Assembly: GCA_016717005.1 (NCBI GenBank) | Contig: JADJUF010000007.1 | Location: 62,001-126,000 of the forward strand | Reading direction: 5' to 3' | DNA: 64,000 bases | Origin: Myxococcales bacterium | GTDB taxonomy: Bacteria; Myxococcota_A; Polyangia; Haliangiales; Haliangiaceae | In this document: piece after piece, positions 10,703 through 20,511 of the stretch | How positions within the stretch are numbered: the stretch's first letter is position 1 | Layout of the letters: each line of letters opens with the position of its first letter | Translations under genes and position numbers: made by a program | Notes under the pieces: generated by a model | What the model saw: the letters and a program-made list of their open reading frames with translations, nothing else | The model's database searches: none | Told to the model about the DNA's origin: nothing

Positions 10703-11116
10703 TCACGGGTTCGTCGGGGCGGCCGCCGGCGGCTCCGGCTGACACGACCACAGCACGTCGTCGATCACCCAGCCGTCGTTGCCGCACACCGCGGCCGAGG
10801 CGTTCGCCGCCTGGGACTGCGTGGTCGCCAGGGCGAACGCCGAGCCGTGCTGGTGCCGGTGCGCGCGCTTGGTCCCGGGCGCGCAGGTCACCGTCCAGCT
10901 GACCGAGCACGCCACCGCGACCTCGCAGGTGTTCGCGATCACGAGGTCGACTGACTCGTCGACCCGGTCGACCTGCTCGAAGCTGGTGCAGTCCGCGATC
11001 GACGCCCGCGGCGCGCGCGCCTTCTTCTTCTTCCTGTCGGCGAGGGCGGGCTGAGCGGCGAGGGCGAGCACGAGGGCGCACGCGGCGCCTCGCGCCCAGC
11101 GGTTGGGCTGCGACAT
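10703..11116 (-). CDS. small secreted protein of unknown function
   Basis: A 137-residue protein with a signal peptide (basic start, ACALVLALAAQ, cleavage likely after PALA), then a very basic RKKKKARAP stretch. The mature part contains four cysteines (DCTSFE, NTCEVAVACSV, TCAPG, and later VCGND and SCQPEP), so disulfides in the periplasm or outside are likely. No family is recognised. The gene lies upstream of the anti-sigma-like gene on the same strand, 257 bp away, and is divergent from the SDR. Confidence 0.6.
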   Translation of the reverse strand: MSQPNRWARGAACALVLALAAQPALADRKKKKARAPRASIADCTSFEQVDRVDESVDLVIANTCEVAVACSVSWTVTCAPGTKRAHRHQHGSAFALATTQSQAANASAAVCGNDGWVIDDVLWSCQPEPPAAAPTNP

Positions 11117-11296
11117 GACATTTCCTCCGGGCCGAGGGCGAGCGGGCGCGACGGACCTCCGGCGCGCGCCGTCGCCGCGATCGCCGCGCCCTCGCCGTCA
11201 CCGGCTCGAAGGGCGCCGCGTCATCGTCGGCACGTCTCCATGACACCAGCCCGCGCGGTCGGTTTCGTTTTTCTGCGGGCGGGTTACCGTCGCGCC

Positions 11297-12130
11297 ATGA
11301 CCAGCCCCGACCCGCTGTCGCTGTACCGCCCCGACGCCCTCGCCGGCCACGTCGCGATCGTCACCGGCGGCGCCACCGGCATCGGCCGGGCGATCGCCCG
11401 CGGGTTCGCGCGGCTCGGGGCCGACGTGTGCATCGCCAGCCGCAAGGCCGACGTGCTCGAGCGCGCGGCCGCCGAGCTGTCGACCGAGACCGGCCGCGCG
11501 GTCCTGGCCGTGCCCGCGGACGTCCGGAACCCGGACGACGCCGCGCGGGCCGTCGACGCGACCGTCGCGCGGTTCGGCAAGCTCGACACCGTCGTCAACA
11601 ACGCCGCCGGCAACTTCCTGGCCCCGGCGGCGACGTTGTCATCCAACGGCTTCCGCACCGTCGTCGACATCGACCTGGTCGGCACGTTCCACATGTGCCG
11701 GGCCGCGTTCGCGGCGCTGACCGCCAGCGGCGCCGGCGCGATCATCAACATCACCGCGACGCTCCACTACCACGGCACCCCGCTGCAGCTGCACGCGTCG
11801 GCGGCCAAGGCCGGCGTCGACGCGCTGACCCGCAACCTCGCGGTCGAGTGGGGCGGCGCCGGCATCCGGGTCAACGGCATCGCGCCCGGGCCGATCGCCG
11901 ACACCGAGGGCATGCGCCGGCTGGCGCCCGGCGACGCCGCGGCCCGGGCGCGGACCGGCATCCCCCTGGGCCGGTTCGGCACCACCGACGAGATCGCGGC
12001 CGCGGCGGTGTTCCTGCGCTCGGGCGCCGCCAGCTGGGTCACCGGGACCGTGCTGGTGGTCGACGGCGGCCACTGCGTGAACCAGCCGATGATGTTGATG
12101 ACCAGCCCGCCGAGCGCGCCGACCGGGTGA
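11297..12130 (+). CDS. SDR, 2,4-dienoyl-CoA reductase (DECR)-like
   Basis: A 277-residue Rossmann-fold oxidoreductase. NAD(P) binding is shown by VTGGATGIGRAIARGFARLG; VNNAAGNFLAP is the NNAG-type motif. The usual SDR Tyr-x-x-x-Lys is replaced by Ser-x-x-x-Lys in LHASAAKAGVDALTRNLAVEW. GIRVNGIAPGPIADTEGMRRL closely follows peroxisomal 2,4-dienoyl-CoA reductases, which also lack that tyrosine. The likely role is NADPH-dependent reduction of polyunsaturated enoyl-CoAs in beta-oxidation. The ATG at 11297 is chosen because upstream codons lack family sense. An acyl-CoA dehydrogenase lies elsewhere in the window but is not linked. Confidence 0.85.
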   Translation: MTSPDPLSLYRPDALAGHVAIVTGGATGIGRAIARGFARLGADVCIASRKADVLERAAAELSTETGRAVLAVPADVRNPDDAARAVDATVARFGKLDTVVNNAAGNFLAPAATLSSNGFRTVVDIDLVGTFHMCRAAFAALTASGAGAIINITATLHYHGTPLQLHASAAKAGVDALTRNLAVEWGGAGIRVNGIAPGPIADTEGMRRLAPGDAAARARTGIPLGRFGTTDEIAAAAVFLRSGAASWVTGTVLVVDGGHCVNQPMMLMTSPPSAPTG

Positions 12131-12279
12131 TCGAAGGCCGCTTACGGCGCCGAGGCGCGCCAAGGGCATGACCGGGCGCGAGCGATCAACTCGCCAGTGA
12201 TCCTGGCAACTTGCACGATTGCGCGGGACCGACGCGTTTTGACGTAACCGACCCGAACCGATCGCGCACCATCTGAGCG

Positions 12280-12888
12280 GTGACTCAGGCCGCCTACCTG
12301 GAGGACGTCAACCTGGTCGAGCGCTGCCTCGGCCGGGTCAGCGGCGCCCAGGAGGCCGCGGCGCGGGATCTGTTCCGGCGCTACCGCGGCCGGGTCCACG
12401 CCGCGCTGTTCCGCATCCTCGGCGGCAACGCCGACATGGAGGACCTGCTGCAGGAGACCTTCGTCCAGGTGTTCGCGTCGCTCAAGTCGTGGCGGGCCGA
12501 GGCCAGCCTCGCCACCTGGATCGATCGCATCGCGGTGCGCGTGGCCTACCGGGCGATCGGGCGCCGCCGGGCCCGGCCCGAGCACCTCGCGCTCGACGGC
12601 GAGACGCCCGAGGTGGTGGTCGCCACCGACGGCCCGGCCGCGGTGCTCGCCAAGGACGGCGTGCGCCGGCTCTACGCCGCGCTCGACCGCCTGCCGCCGG
12701 CGGCCCGGGTCGCGTTCGCGCTGCACGAGATCGACGGCCGCTCGATGGCCGAGGTGGCCGAGGTGACCAACGCCACCGTCACCGCGACCAAGCTGCGGGT
12801 GTGGCGGGCCCGGCGCACGCTCGAGGCCGCGGCCGCCAGGGACCCGGTCCTGCGCGAGTTCCTGCGCGACGACGGAGGAGCCCGATGA
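12280..12888 (+). CDS. ECF-family RNA polymerase sigma factor
   Basis: A 202-residue sigma70-family protein with a GTG start. Region 2 contains RYRGRVHAALFRILGGNADMEDLLQETFVQVF and the helix ending WIDRIAVRVAYR. Region 4 contains LDRLPPAARVAFALHEIDG, then AEVAEVTNATVTATKLRVWRARR, the promoter -35 reading helix-turn-helix. The stop overlaps the ATG of the FecR-like gene (ATGA), so the two are translationally coupled; the neighbour is probably its regulator. A TTTTGACGTAACC sequence about 35 bp upstream of the start could be a promoter element, but no -10 is clear. Confidence 0.92.
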   Translation: MTQAAYLEDVNLVERCLGRVSGAQEAAARDLFRRYRGRVHAALFRILGGNADMEDLLQETFVQVFASLKSWRAEASLATWIDRIAVRVAYRAIGRRRARPEHLALDGETPEVVVATDGPAAVLAKDGVRRLYAALDRLPPAARVAFALHEIDGRSMAEVAEVTNATVTATKLRVWRARRTLEAAAARDPVLREFLRDDGGAR

Positions 12889-14072
12889 GCCTGCGCGAGC
12901 GCGTCGTGGTCGAGGACCTGGAGCCCGAGGCGTGGCGGCACCTCGAGCAGCGGGTGGTCGCGCGCGTCGGCGACGCGGTCGCGACCCCGACGCCGCGGCG
13001 GTGGTGGCCGGCCCTGGCGGCGGTCGCGGCCGCGGCCGCCGTGGTCGTGGCGATCGTCGCCACCCGCGGCACCACCGCGCCGGCCCGGCCGATGGTCGTC
13101 GCCGCCGACGGCCGCGGCGCCCACGTCGATCTGGGCGACGCCGTGATCGACGCCGAGCCCGGGACCCGGTCCGAGGGGACGCGCCCCGACGGCGGCGTCC
13201 GGATCGCGCTGGCGACCGGCGCGATCGCGCTCGAGGTCGCGCCCCGGCGCGGCCGCCCGCCGCTGTGGGTGGTCGCCGACGACGTGACCGTGCGGGTGAT
13301 CGGCACCGCGTTCACCGTGCGTCGCGCGCCGGCGATCGAGGTCGCGGTCAGCCACGGCGTGGTCCAGGTCGAGCGCGGCGGCGCGCTGGTCGCGGTCCGC
13401 GCCGGCGAGCGCTGGTCGACCGCCGACGGCGTGGTCGCGGTCGCGCGCGCCGCGAACGCGGGCGCGGGCACGGGCGCGGGCGTCGGCCCGGCCGGCACCA
13501 TCGGCGCCACGACGCCGGGCGCGGGCCTCACCACCGGGCCCGGGGTCGCGTTCGACCCCCTCGCCGAGGCCCACGTCGCCGCGGCCCCGCCGACCTCGCC
13601 GACCGCCCCGCCCCCGCCTGCCGTCGCCACCGGCCACGACCACCCGCGCCCGGGGCGGCCGCGGCCACCCACGCCGCCCGCCGACGCCGCCACCGATCTG
13701 CGCCGCGCGCTGGCCGCGCAACCCGTCGCGGCCGCGCCGCCGACCACCGCGACCACGGCCGCCGCCGCGATCGCCGAGTTCCAGCGCGCGTCGGTCACCA
13801 GCCGCGGCGCCGCCGCCGCGAGCGCGCAGTGGGGCCTGGCCCGCACCCAGTGGTCGTCCGGCCGCGCCCGCGACGCGCTGCGCAGCCTCGACGGCTACCT
13901 GCGGCGCTTCCCGACCGGCGCCGAGTCCGACGCGGTGCACTGGCTGCGGCTCCGGCTGCTGTGCGCGCGCAGCTTCGACGACACCTGCCGCGCCGCCGCC
14001 CACACCTACGCCGACCGCACCACCGACCCGACCCGCCGCGCCCTCGCCCTCCGCGTCACCGACACCCGCTGA
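12885..14072 (+). CDS. FecR-domain membrane protein, probable sigma-factor partner
   Basis: A 395-residue protein. There is a short cytoplasmic N-terminus, one transmembrane helix near residues 42-63 (WPALAAVAAAAAVVVAIVA), then a FecR-type periplasmic domain with ITLA-like DGGVRIALATGAIALEVAPR, VTVRVIGTAFTVRR and VSHGVVQVERGG. A Pro/Ala/Thr linker follows, and a helical C-terminal region with repeat-like character (FQRASVTSRGAAAASAQWGLARTQW) resembling a TPR/YbgF-type end. FecR proteins transmit envelope signals to cognate ECF sigma factors. The overlapping sigma gene supports that role here. Confidence 0.8.
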   Translation: MSLRERVVVEDLEPEAWRHLEQRVVARVGDAVATPTPRRWWPALAAVAAAAAVVVAIVATRGTTAPARPMVVAADGRGAHVDLGDAVIDAEPGTRSEGTRPDGGVRIALATGAIALEVAPRRGRPPLWVVADDVTVRVIGTAFTVRRAPAIEVAVSHGVVQVERGGALVAVRAGERWSTADGVVAVARAANAGAGTGAGVGPAGTIGATTPGAGLTTGPGVAFDPLAEAHVAAAPPTSPTAPPPPAVATGHDHPRPGRPRPPTPPADAATDLRRALAAQPVAAAPPTTATTAAAAIAEFQRASVTSRGAAAASAQWGLARTQWSSGRARDALRSLDGYLRRFPTGAESDAVHWLRLRLLCARSFDDTCRAAAHTYADRTTDPTRRALALRVTDTR

Positions 14073-14083
14073 GCGTCACGGCG

Positions 14084-14103
14084 CCGCGACGACCCCGTCG
14101 CGA
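14084..14103. terminator. candidate bidirectional hairpin between convergent genes
   Basis: CGCGAC, a six-base loop and GTCGCG form a short stem between the fecR-like stop and the oxidase subunit IV stop. There is no U-tract, so it is weak evidence of termination. Confidence 0.3.
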
Positions 14104-14484
14104 TCACGGCACCAGCGGCGGGCCGATCGGCGCCGCCGGCGGCTGGGCCGGGTTCCAGATGATCGCGCTCTGGTACTGGTTCGAGTCCATCAGCGCGAAC
14201 CCCACGAACAGCGCCGCCGCCAGGATGCCGCCGGCGACCATGACGCTGTGGAACAGCTTGTCGTAGCGCAGGTGCATGAAGAACAGCAGCACCAGCGTCG
14301 CCTTGACCGCCGCGATCGCCATCGCCAGCGCGAGGTTGTAGCTCGCGCCGAGGTCGATCTTGGTGGCGCCCACCGTGATCACGGTGAGGACCATCAGGAT
14401 GCCCCAGGTCCCGAGCAGGACCCGGACCGGGGCGACGTGGGACAGGCCGTGCTCGTGGTCGTCGTGGTGTGCGTGGTCAGCCAT
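14104..14484 (-). CDS. ctaF: cytochrome c oxidase subunit IV (caa3 type)
   Basis: A 126-residue protein with a His-rich start (MADHAHHDDHEHG) and three hydrophobic helices: VLLGTWGILMVLTVITVG, YNLALAMAIAAVKATLVLLFFMHLRY and VMVAGGILAAALFVGFALMD. The middle helix with KATLVLLFFMHLRY is the prokaryotic subunit IV (COX4_pro) signature. It is the last gene of the respiratory cluster, 65 bp after subunit III. It is a small structural subunit stabilising the oxidase. The Pro-rich tail (AQPPAAPIGPP) is longer than usual. Confidence 0.9.
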   Translation of the reverse strand: MADHAHHDDHEHGLSHVAPVRVLLGTWGILMVLTVITVGATKIDLGASYNLALAMAIAAVKATLVLLFFMHLRYDKLFHSVMVAGGILAAALFVGFALMDSNQYQSAIIWNPAQPPAAPIGPPLVP

Positions 14485-14549
14485 GGTGGGCTCCGATGGA
14501 GGCAGCGCGCCAGCGCGGCGCGGGGTGAGGTTCGACTCGGGGACCCGGC

Positions 14550-15716
14550 TCAGTGGATCAGGTACAGGAGCGGGAACAGGAAGATCCAGATCAGGTCGAC
14601 GAGGTGCCAGTACAGCGCCGCGTAGTCGATCGGGCCGAAGTACTCGGGCGTGAAGTCGCCGCGGATCGCGCGGATCAACAGCCAGATGAAGACGAACACG
14701 CCCACCAGCACGTGGATGCCGTGGAGCCCGGTCATCGCGAAGTAGATGCTGAAGAACATGTTGGTGTGCTCGGGCGGCGGGCCGCTCGCGAACAGGTGAT
14801 CGCGCTCGTGCTTGGTCGGCTTCGTGCTCGGCGCGAAGGTCCGCGCGCCCGCCGCCGGCGCGTGGACCGGATCGGCGAAGGCGTCGGCCGGGCCCGCGGG
14901 CGCCGCCGGCGCGGCCTCGCACGAGACCTCGACCTTGTCGTGGTGGTGGCCGTGATCACCGAACTGCACCAGCGCGGCCGGGCCGGCCGGGCAGACGTAG
15001 TGGTTCTCGACCAGATCGAAGCACGGGAACCCCTTCGGGCGGCTGTGCGGATCCTCGCCGTCGCGCTCGCAGGCGCCGATGCCGACCCCGTTGGCCGAGA
15101 CCTGGCACGAGCCCTGGATGCCGGGGCGATCCGGCTCGAGATCGTAGTTGCCCTCGAGGCAGCCGCTCGCGGCCTTCTTGGCGCCCGCGTCCCACTCGAC
15201 CGACGACCGGACGCCCGGGCAGTTGTTGCCCTTGTTGAGCAGGTGGTTGCCGGCCGACGCGACGCACGGGTCGAAGTACTTCCCCCACAGGATGTGCTCG
15301 TGGATCTTGTGCGTGTACTCGATCGTCTTGATGCCGAGGAACCCGAGCGCGCACACGATCGTGATCGCGAGGCACGCGATCAGGCCCTTGCGCTGGTTGA
15401 GCTGCGCGCACCGCACCGCCCACGCCGCCGACAGCGACGACACGATCAGCACCGCGGTGTTGATCGCGCCCCACTTCACGTCGAGGTAGTGGTGGGCGTA
15501 GGCGTAGATCTCGGGGTGGTGGTGGCGGTACAGGATGTACGCGACGAACAGCGCCGAGAAGAACAGGATCTCCTGGACCAGGAAGAACCAGATCCCGAGC
15601 TTGCCGGCGTCGAACTGGTGCTGGCCGTCGTCGTAGTGGTGCTGGATGAACCGCGAGCCGTGGTGGCCGTGGTCGTCGTGGTCGTCGTGGTGCTCGTCGT
15701 GGCTGGGCTGGCTCAT
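14550..15716 (-). CDS. ctaE: cytochrome c oxidase subunit III with large Cys-rich insertion
   Basis: A 388-residue protein, where about 200-260 is usual. It has a His/Asp-rich N-terminus, helices at LGIWFFLVQEILFFSALF, INTAVLIVSSLSAAWAV and GLIACLAITIVCALGFLG, then EYTHKIHEHI. About 165 extra residues follow with eight cysteines (for example FDPC, NNCPG, GSCQV, GACERD, FPCFD, YVCPAG). The family resumes at FFSIYFAMTGLHGIHVLVG and DYAALYWHLVDLIWIFLFPLLY. The insertion replaces the short loop between helices 3 and 4 and may form a disulfide-bonded outer domain. The rest is a normal five-helix subunit III supporting proton pumping and stability. Confidence 0.9.
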   Translation of the reverse strand: MSQPSHDEHHDDHDDHGHHGSRFIQHHYDDGQHQFDAGKLGIWFFLVQEILFFSALFVAYILYRHHHPEIYAYAHHYLDVKWGAINTAVLIVSSLSAAWAVRCAQLNQRKGLIACLAITIVCALGFLGIKTIEYTHKIHEHILWGKYFDPCVASAGNHLLNKGNNCPGVRSSVEWDAGAKKAASGCLEGNYDLEPDRPGIQGSCQVSANGVGIGACERDGEDPHSRPKGFPCFDLVENHYVCPAGPAALVQFGDHGHHHDKVEVSCEAAPAAPAGPADAFADPVHAPAAGARTFAPSTKPTKHERDHLFASGPPPEHTNMFFSIYFAMTGLHGIHVLVGVFVFIWLLIRAIRGDFTPEYFGPIDYAALYWHLVDLIWIFLFPLLYLIH

Positions 15717-15772
15717 GCGCCCCTCGGCAGGCTACGGAGGTGGATCGAAGCGGGGATCGACGTCGGCATCGG

Positions 15773-17431
<1,659 letters not shown>

Positions 17432-17441
17432 GTCGGCCTCG

Positions 17442-18749
17442 CTACTTGAGCGTCTTGAAGTACTCGATCACACCCTCGATCTCCTTCGGGGAGAGCGGCG
17501 TGACCGGCATGCTCGGCGGGAAGCCGGCGTGGATCTGGGACGTGGGGGCCTCGATCGAGCGCTTGATGTAGGCCTCGTCCATCTTGACGGTGCCGCCGCC
17601 CTCGAGGGGGATGTCGGTGCCGAACGAGCCCTTCCAGGTCGGGCCGATGCGCGGGCTGCCGTCGATCGAGTGACAGGCGATGCAGCCCTTCTTCTCGTAG
17701 ATCGAGGCGCCGAGCTTGTCGCCCGACAGCGCCGCCTTCTTGGCGTAGGCGTCGGCCAGGTACTTCTCGTACATGCCGGGCGCGTGCACGACGACCTTGG
17801 TCTTCATCTGCGAGTGGTCGGTGCCACAGTACTCCGTGCAGTAGACGCGGTAGACGCCCGGCTTGGTGGCCTGGAACCACAGGTACGTGTAGCGGCGCGG
17901 CACCACGTCCTGCTTGACCCGGAACACCGGGATGAAGAACGAGTGCAGCACGTCGCGCGAGGTCATCACCAGCTTCATCGGCTGATCGACCGGCGCGTGC
18001 AGGGCGTTGTCCTCGAGGCCGTTGTAGTACCGGAAGCTCCAGTTCCACTTCGAGCCCTCGACGTAGACCACGTTCTCGGCGCGCGGCTCGGGGACGGTCA
18101 CGTTCTGCAGGTAGGTGCGCCAGCCGTAGACGAACAGGATCACGCAGATGATCGTCGGGATGACCGTCCAGGTGATCTCGAGCGCGTCGCTGTGCGACGG
18201 CGACGGCTGCGCCTTGTGGCCCGGCCGGTGCCGGTACTTGATGACCAGGTAGATGATCGCGCCGGTGATCGCGAAGAAGAAGAACGCCGACATCCCGATC
18301 ATCGCGATGTAGAGCATGTCGGGGCCGTGGGCCCCGGTCGACGCCGACGGCGGCAGCCAGTAGTTGCCGTTGTGCTCGTACTTCGCGTCCTTGATGTCGC
18401 CGACGAGCACCTCCCACCACGGCGTGGCGCCGGGCGCCTCGGCGGCGGGCGCGGGCGCCGCGGGAGGCGCAGGCGGTGCGGCCTGATCGGGCGCCGCCGC
18501 CGCGGGATCGGGCGCCGCCGCCGCGGCCGCAGCCGCGGTGGGATCGGGCGCCGCCGCCGCCGCGGGATCGGGCGCCGCCGCAGGTGCGGGGTCGGGCGCG
18601 GCCGCGGCTGGCGCGGCCGCGGGATCGGGCGCCGCCGCGGGCGCGGGGTCAGGGGTGGCAGGGGCCGCCGGCGCAGGTTGCGCCGCGCTCGAGACCGCGA
18701 GGCCGGCGAGGAGCGCGAGCGGCAGCAGCGTCTTCGTGACGATCTTCAT
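17442..18749 (-). CDS. ctaC: cytochrome c oxidase subunit II with fused cytochrome c
   Basis: A 435-residue protein: signal peptide (LLPLALLAGLAVSSAAQ); about 70 residues of low-complexity Ala/Pro/Asp repeats; two helices (MLYIAMIGMSAFFFFAITG and EITWTVIPTIICVILFVYG); the CuA domain with DVLHSFFIPVFRVKQDVVP and CTEYCGTDHSQM, which carries the CuA ligands; then a C-terminal class I cytochrome c domain with CIACH and a distal Met in PPSMPVTPLS. It accepts electrons, probably directly from the Act complex, and passes them to subunit I. Its ATG overlaps the TAA of sco. The fused heme makes this a caa3-type oxidase. Confidence 0.97.
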   Translation of the reverse strand: MKIVTKTLLPLALLAGLAVSSAAQPAPAAPATPDPAPAAAPDPAAAPAAAAPDPAPAAAPDPAAAAAPDPTAAAAAAAAPDPAAAAPDQAAPPAPPAAPAPAAEAPGATPWWEVLVGDIKDAKYEHNGNYWLPPSASTGAHGPDMLYIAMIGMSAFFFFAITGAIIYLVIKYRHRPGHKAQPSPSHSDALEITWTVIPTIICVILFVYGWRTYLQNVTVPEPRAENVVYVEGSKWNWSFRYYNGLEDNALHAPVDQPMKLVMTSRDVLHSFFIPVFRVKQDVVPRRYTYLWFQATKPGVYRVYCTEYCGTDHSQMKTKVVVHAPGMYEKYLADAYAKKAALSGDKLGASIYEKKGCIACHSIDGSPRIGPTWKGSFGTDIPLEGGGTVKMDEAYIKRSIEAPTSQIHAGFPPSMPVTPLSPKEIEGVIEYFKTLK

Positions 18750-19621
18750 TATAGCTTCACTCCAGGTCGGCGGCGGTTCCGCGCGACCAGCACGCCCGCG
18801 ACGGTGGCGCCGAGGACGAGAAACATCAGGGCCGCAAACTTCATCACGGTCCCGCCCCAGCGATGGCTGTTGGCCTTCGCGTCCCAGTGCAGGCACGCCA
18901 TCACGAACCCGGTCGCGCTCGACGGCTCCGCCAGCCCGGCCCGGGTGATGGTCTCGTCGAGCTCGTCGGGGACGACGTCGACGCCGTGGATGTATCGGGT
19001 GACCACGCCGGACGGCGCCAGCGCGATCGTCACCGCGGGGTGCGCGTACTCGCGCTGGGTCTCGATGTAGCGGTAGCCGAAGCCCACCGCCTCGGCGACC
19101 CGATGGATCTGGCGATCGTCGTCGGGCTGCTCGGCGACCAGGAACCTCCACCCGTCCGGCTCGACCTTGGCGCCGAGGTCGGCGAGCGCCTCGAGGTAGT
19201 GCCCGCGGGTGCGCGCGGCCTCGGCCGGCGCCTCGTCGGGCGCGAGCACGATCGTCACCAGCTGGACCTGCCGGCCCAGCACGAACCGACTGGCCGCGAG
19301 CGCCTTGACCAGGCCGTTGAGCTGCAGGCTGCACAGCGACGGGCAGTTCGAGTAGTTGAACGTCAAGAGCGTCGGCAGATCCCCCGCCAGCACGGCGCGC
19401 AGGGTGGTCGGCCGACCGTCGGCGTCGCGGAAGCGCGCGTCGAGCGGCACCACGGCGCCGAGCCGCTCGTCGACCTTGATCGCCTCGGTCAGGGCCGCGG
19501 GCGGCCGCGCCAGCTCGGACTCGCCCGAGGGACGGCCCGGCGCCAGCTGCGCCGAGGCTGCGCGGGCCAGCCCGAGCAGGGCCACGCCTGCGACGACGAT
19601 CGTGAGCGAGCGAGACAACAT
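18749..19621 (-). CDS. sco: SCO1/SenC copper chaperone
   Basis: A 290-residue periplasmic protein. It has a signal peptide (VVAGVALLGLARAASAQ), a thioredoxin-like domain with LTFNYSNCPSLCSLQLNGL, whose CxxxC binds copper, a later histidine in VTRYIHGVDVVPDEL, and a C-terminal membrane helix (VMKFAALMFLVLGATVAGVLVA). SCO proteins deliver copper to the CuA site of subunit II. Its stop overlaps the ctaC start, so chaperone and client are translated together. The C-terminal anchor, additional to the signal peptide, is common in myxobacterial relatives. Confidence 0.93.
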   Translation of the reverse strand: MLSRSLTIVVAGVALLGLARAASAQLAPGRPSGESELARPPAALTEAIKVDERLGAVVPLDARFRDADGRPTTLRAVLAGDLPTLLTFNYSNCPSLCSLQLNGLVKALAASRFVLGRQVQLVTIVLAPDEAPAEAARTRGHYLEALADLGAKVEPDGWRFLVAEQPDDDRQIHRVAEAVGFGYRYIETQREYAHPAVTIALAPSGVVTRYIHGVDVVPDELDETITRAGLAEPSSATGFVMACLHWDAKANSHRWGGTVMKFAALMFLVLGATVAGVLVARNRRRPGVKL

Positions 19622-19630
19622 CGTGCGCTA

Positions 19631-20224
19631 TTACCGTGAGCCGCTCGCCGCGGGAACGGTCGGCGTTGTCGCAGGGGCCGGCGCCGCGGCGGGCGTGGGC
19701 GTGGCACCGTCGGCGGGCGTGGGCGTGACACCGTCGGCGGGCGCCGGGGTCGCGCCGTCGGCGGGCGCCGGCGGATCGACCGGCGGATCGACCGGCGGCG
19801 GCGCGCTGTGGCCGATCGGCTGCGGCGCCGACAGGTTCTGCGGGCGGCCGAACGCCGGCTTGATCGTCGTGAACTCCGACCGCGACACCGCCGGCACCAG
19901 GTTGGCCGGATCGACCGCGACGTCGCGGAGCACGAGCTGCTTGGCCGTGTCGATCGGCACCACGTACAGCTGCGTGCCGTTGGGCGCCTTCGGGCCCAGC
20001 CGCGGCTCGGTGATCTTGCCGATCTGCTCCGCCTTGAGGGTCTTCTTGGTCTCCTCCTGGCGGCCGAACTGGGCCGTCTGGTCGACCCGCGACGACTCGT
20101 TCAAGTAGATCGCCTCGATCCCGATGATCGACAGGTACACGACCGCCGCGCCCGCAAAGCCGACGGTGGCGATGCTGACGGTGTTGAGCTTGTCAGGGTT
20201 CTTCTTCTCGCCGTGGGCGCTCAT
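19631..20224 (-). CDS. membrane-anchored protein of the respiratory cluster, unknown
   Basis: A 197-residue protein with one N-terminal helix (VSIATVGFAGAAVVYLSIIG) after a basic start. A periplasmic stretch follows (IEAIYLNESSRVDQTAQFGRQEETKKTLKAEQIGKI), then a region reading GTQLYVVPIDTAKQLVLRD, and a Pro/Ala/Asp tail built from PADGATP-like repeats. It lies 9 bp from sco, within the Act-oxidase cluster. No known subunit matches. Position and anchor suggest a supernumerary subunit or assembly factor of the supercomplex; that is inference. Confidence 0.6.
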   Translation of the reverse strand: MSAHGEKKNPDKLNTVSIATVGFAGAAVVYLSIIGIEAIYLNESSRVDQTAQFGRQEETKKTLKAEQIGKITEPRLGPKAPNGTQLYVVPIDTAKQLVLRDVAVDPANLVPAVSRSEFTTIKPAFGRPQNLSAPQPIGHSAPPPVDPPVDPPAPADGATPAPADGVTPTPADGATPTPAAAPAPATTPTVPAASGSR

Positions 20225-20273
20225 AACAACCTCGATGGTGCAGTCGTTCGCTCGGTATCAACAACACCGCGCG

Positions 20274-20352
<79 letters not shown>

Positions 20353-20404
20353 CTAGGCTTCCGAGTCCGCCCCACCGCGCGGGGCCATCAGTCTGATCGT
20401 TTCG

Positions 20405-20511
20405 GGAGGGGGGCCCCACCGTTTGGGGTCGGGAGTCTCGCGTCTTGGAGGGGGGCCCCGTCGGGGCTTGCCCCCGGCGGGGGGAGGGCTGGCGACAGCC
20501 CTCCAAGGAAT
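20405..20511 (-). repeat. GC-rich hairpin element, copy A, after actF
   Basis: This starts right after the actF stop and shares long words with 53375-53445 and 47695-47827. The shared core is GGGGCTTGCCCC (20463-20474) followed by a second stem at 20483-20504 (GGAGGGCTG, loop GCGA, CAGCCCTCC). A GGGAGTCTCGCGTC word also recurs at 47702. It probably acts as a terminator or mRNA 3'-end element. Confidence 0.8.
20463..20504 (-). terminator. actF: double hairpin downstream of actF
   Basis: Two strong stems follow the actF stop within 50 bp: a 9-bp stem with a 4-base loop (20483-20504), then a 5-bp stem in GGGGCTTGCCCC. No U-tract follows, so termination or pausing without U-run, or mRNA protection, is inferred. 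Genes further downstream may still be read through or have their own promoter. Confidence 0.55.
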
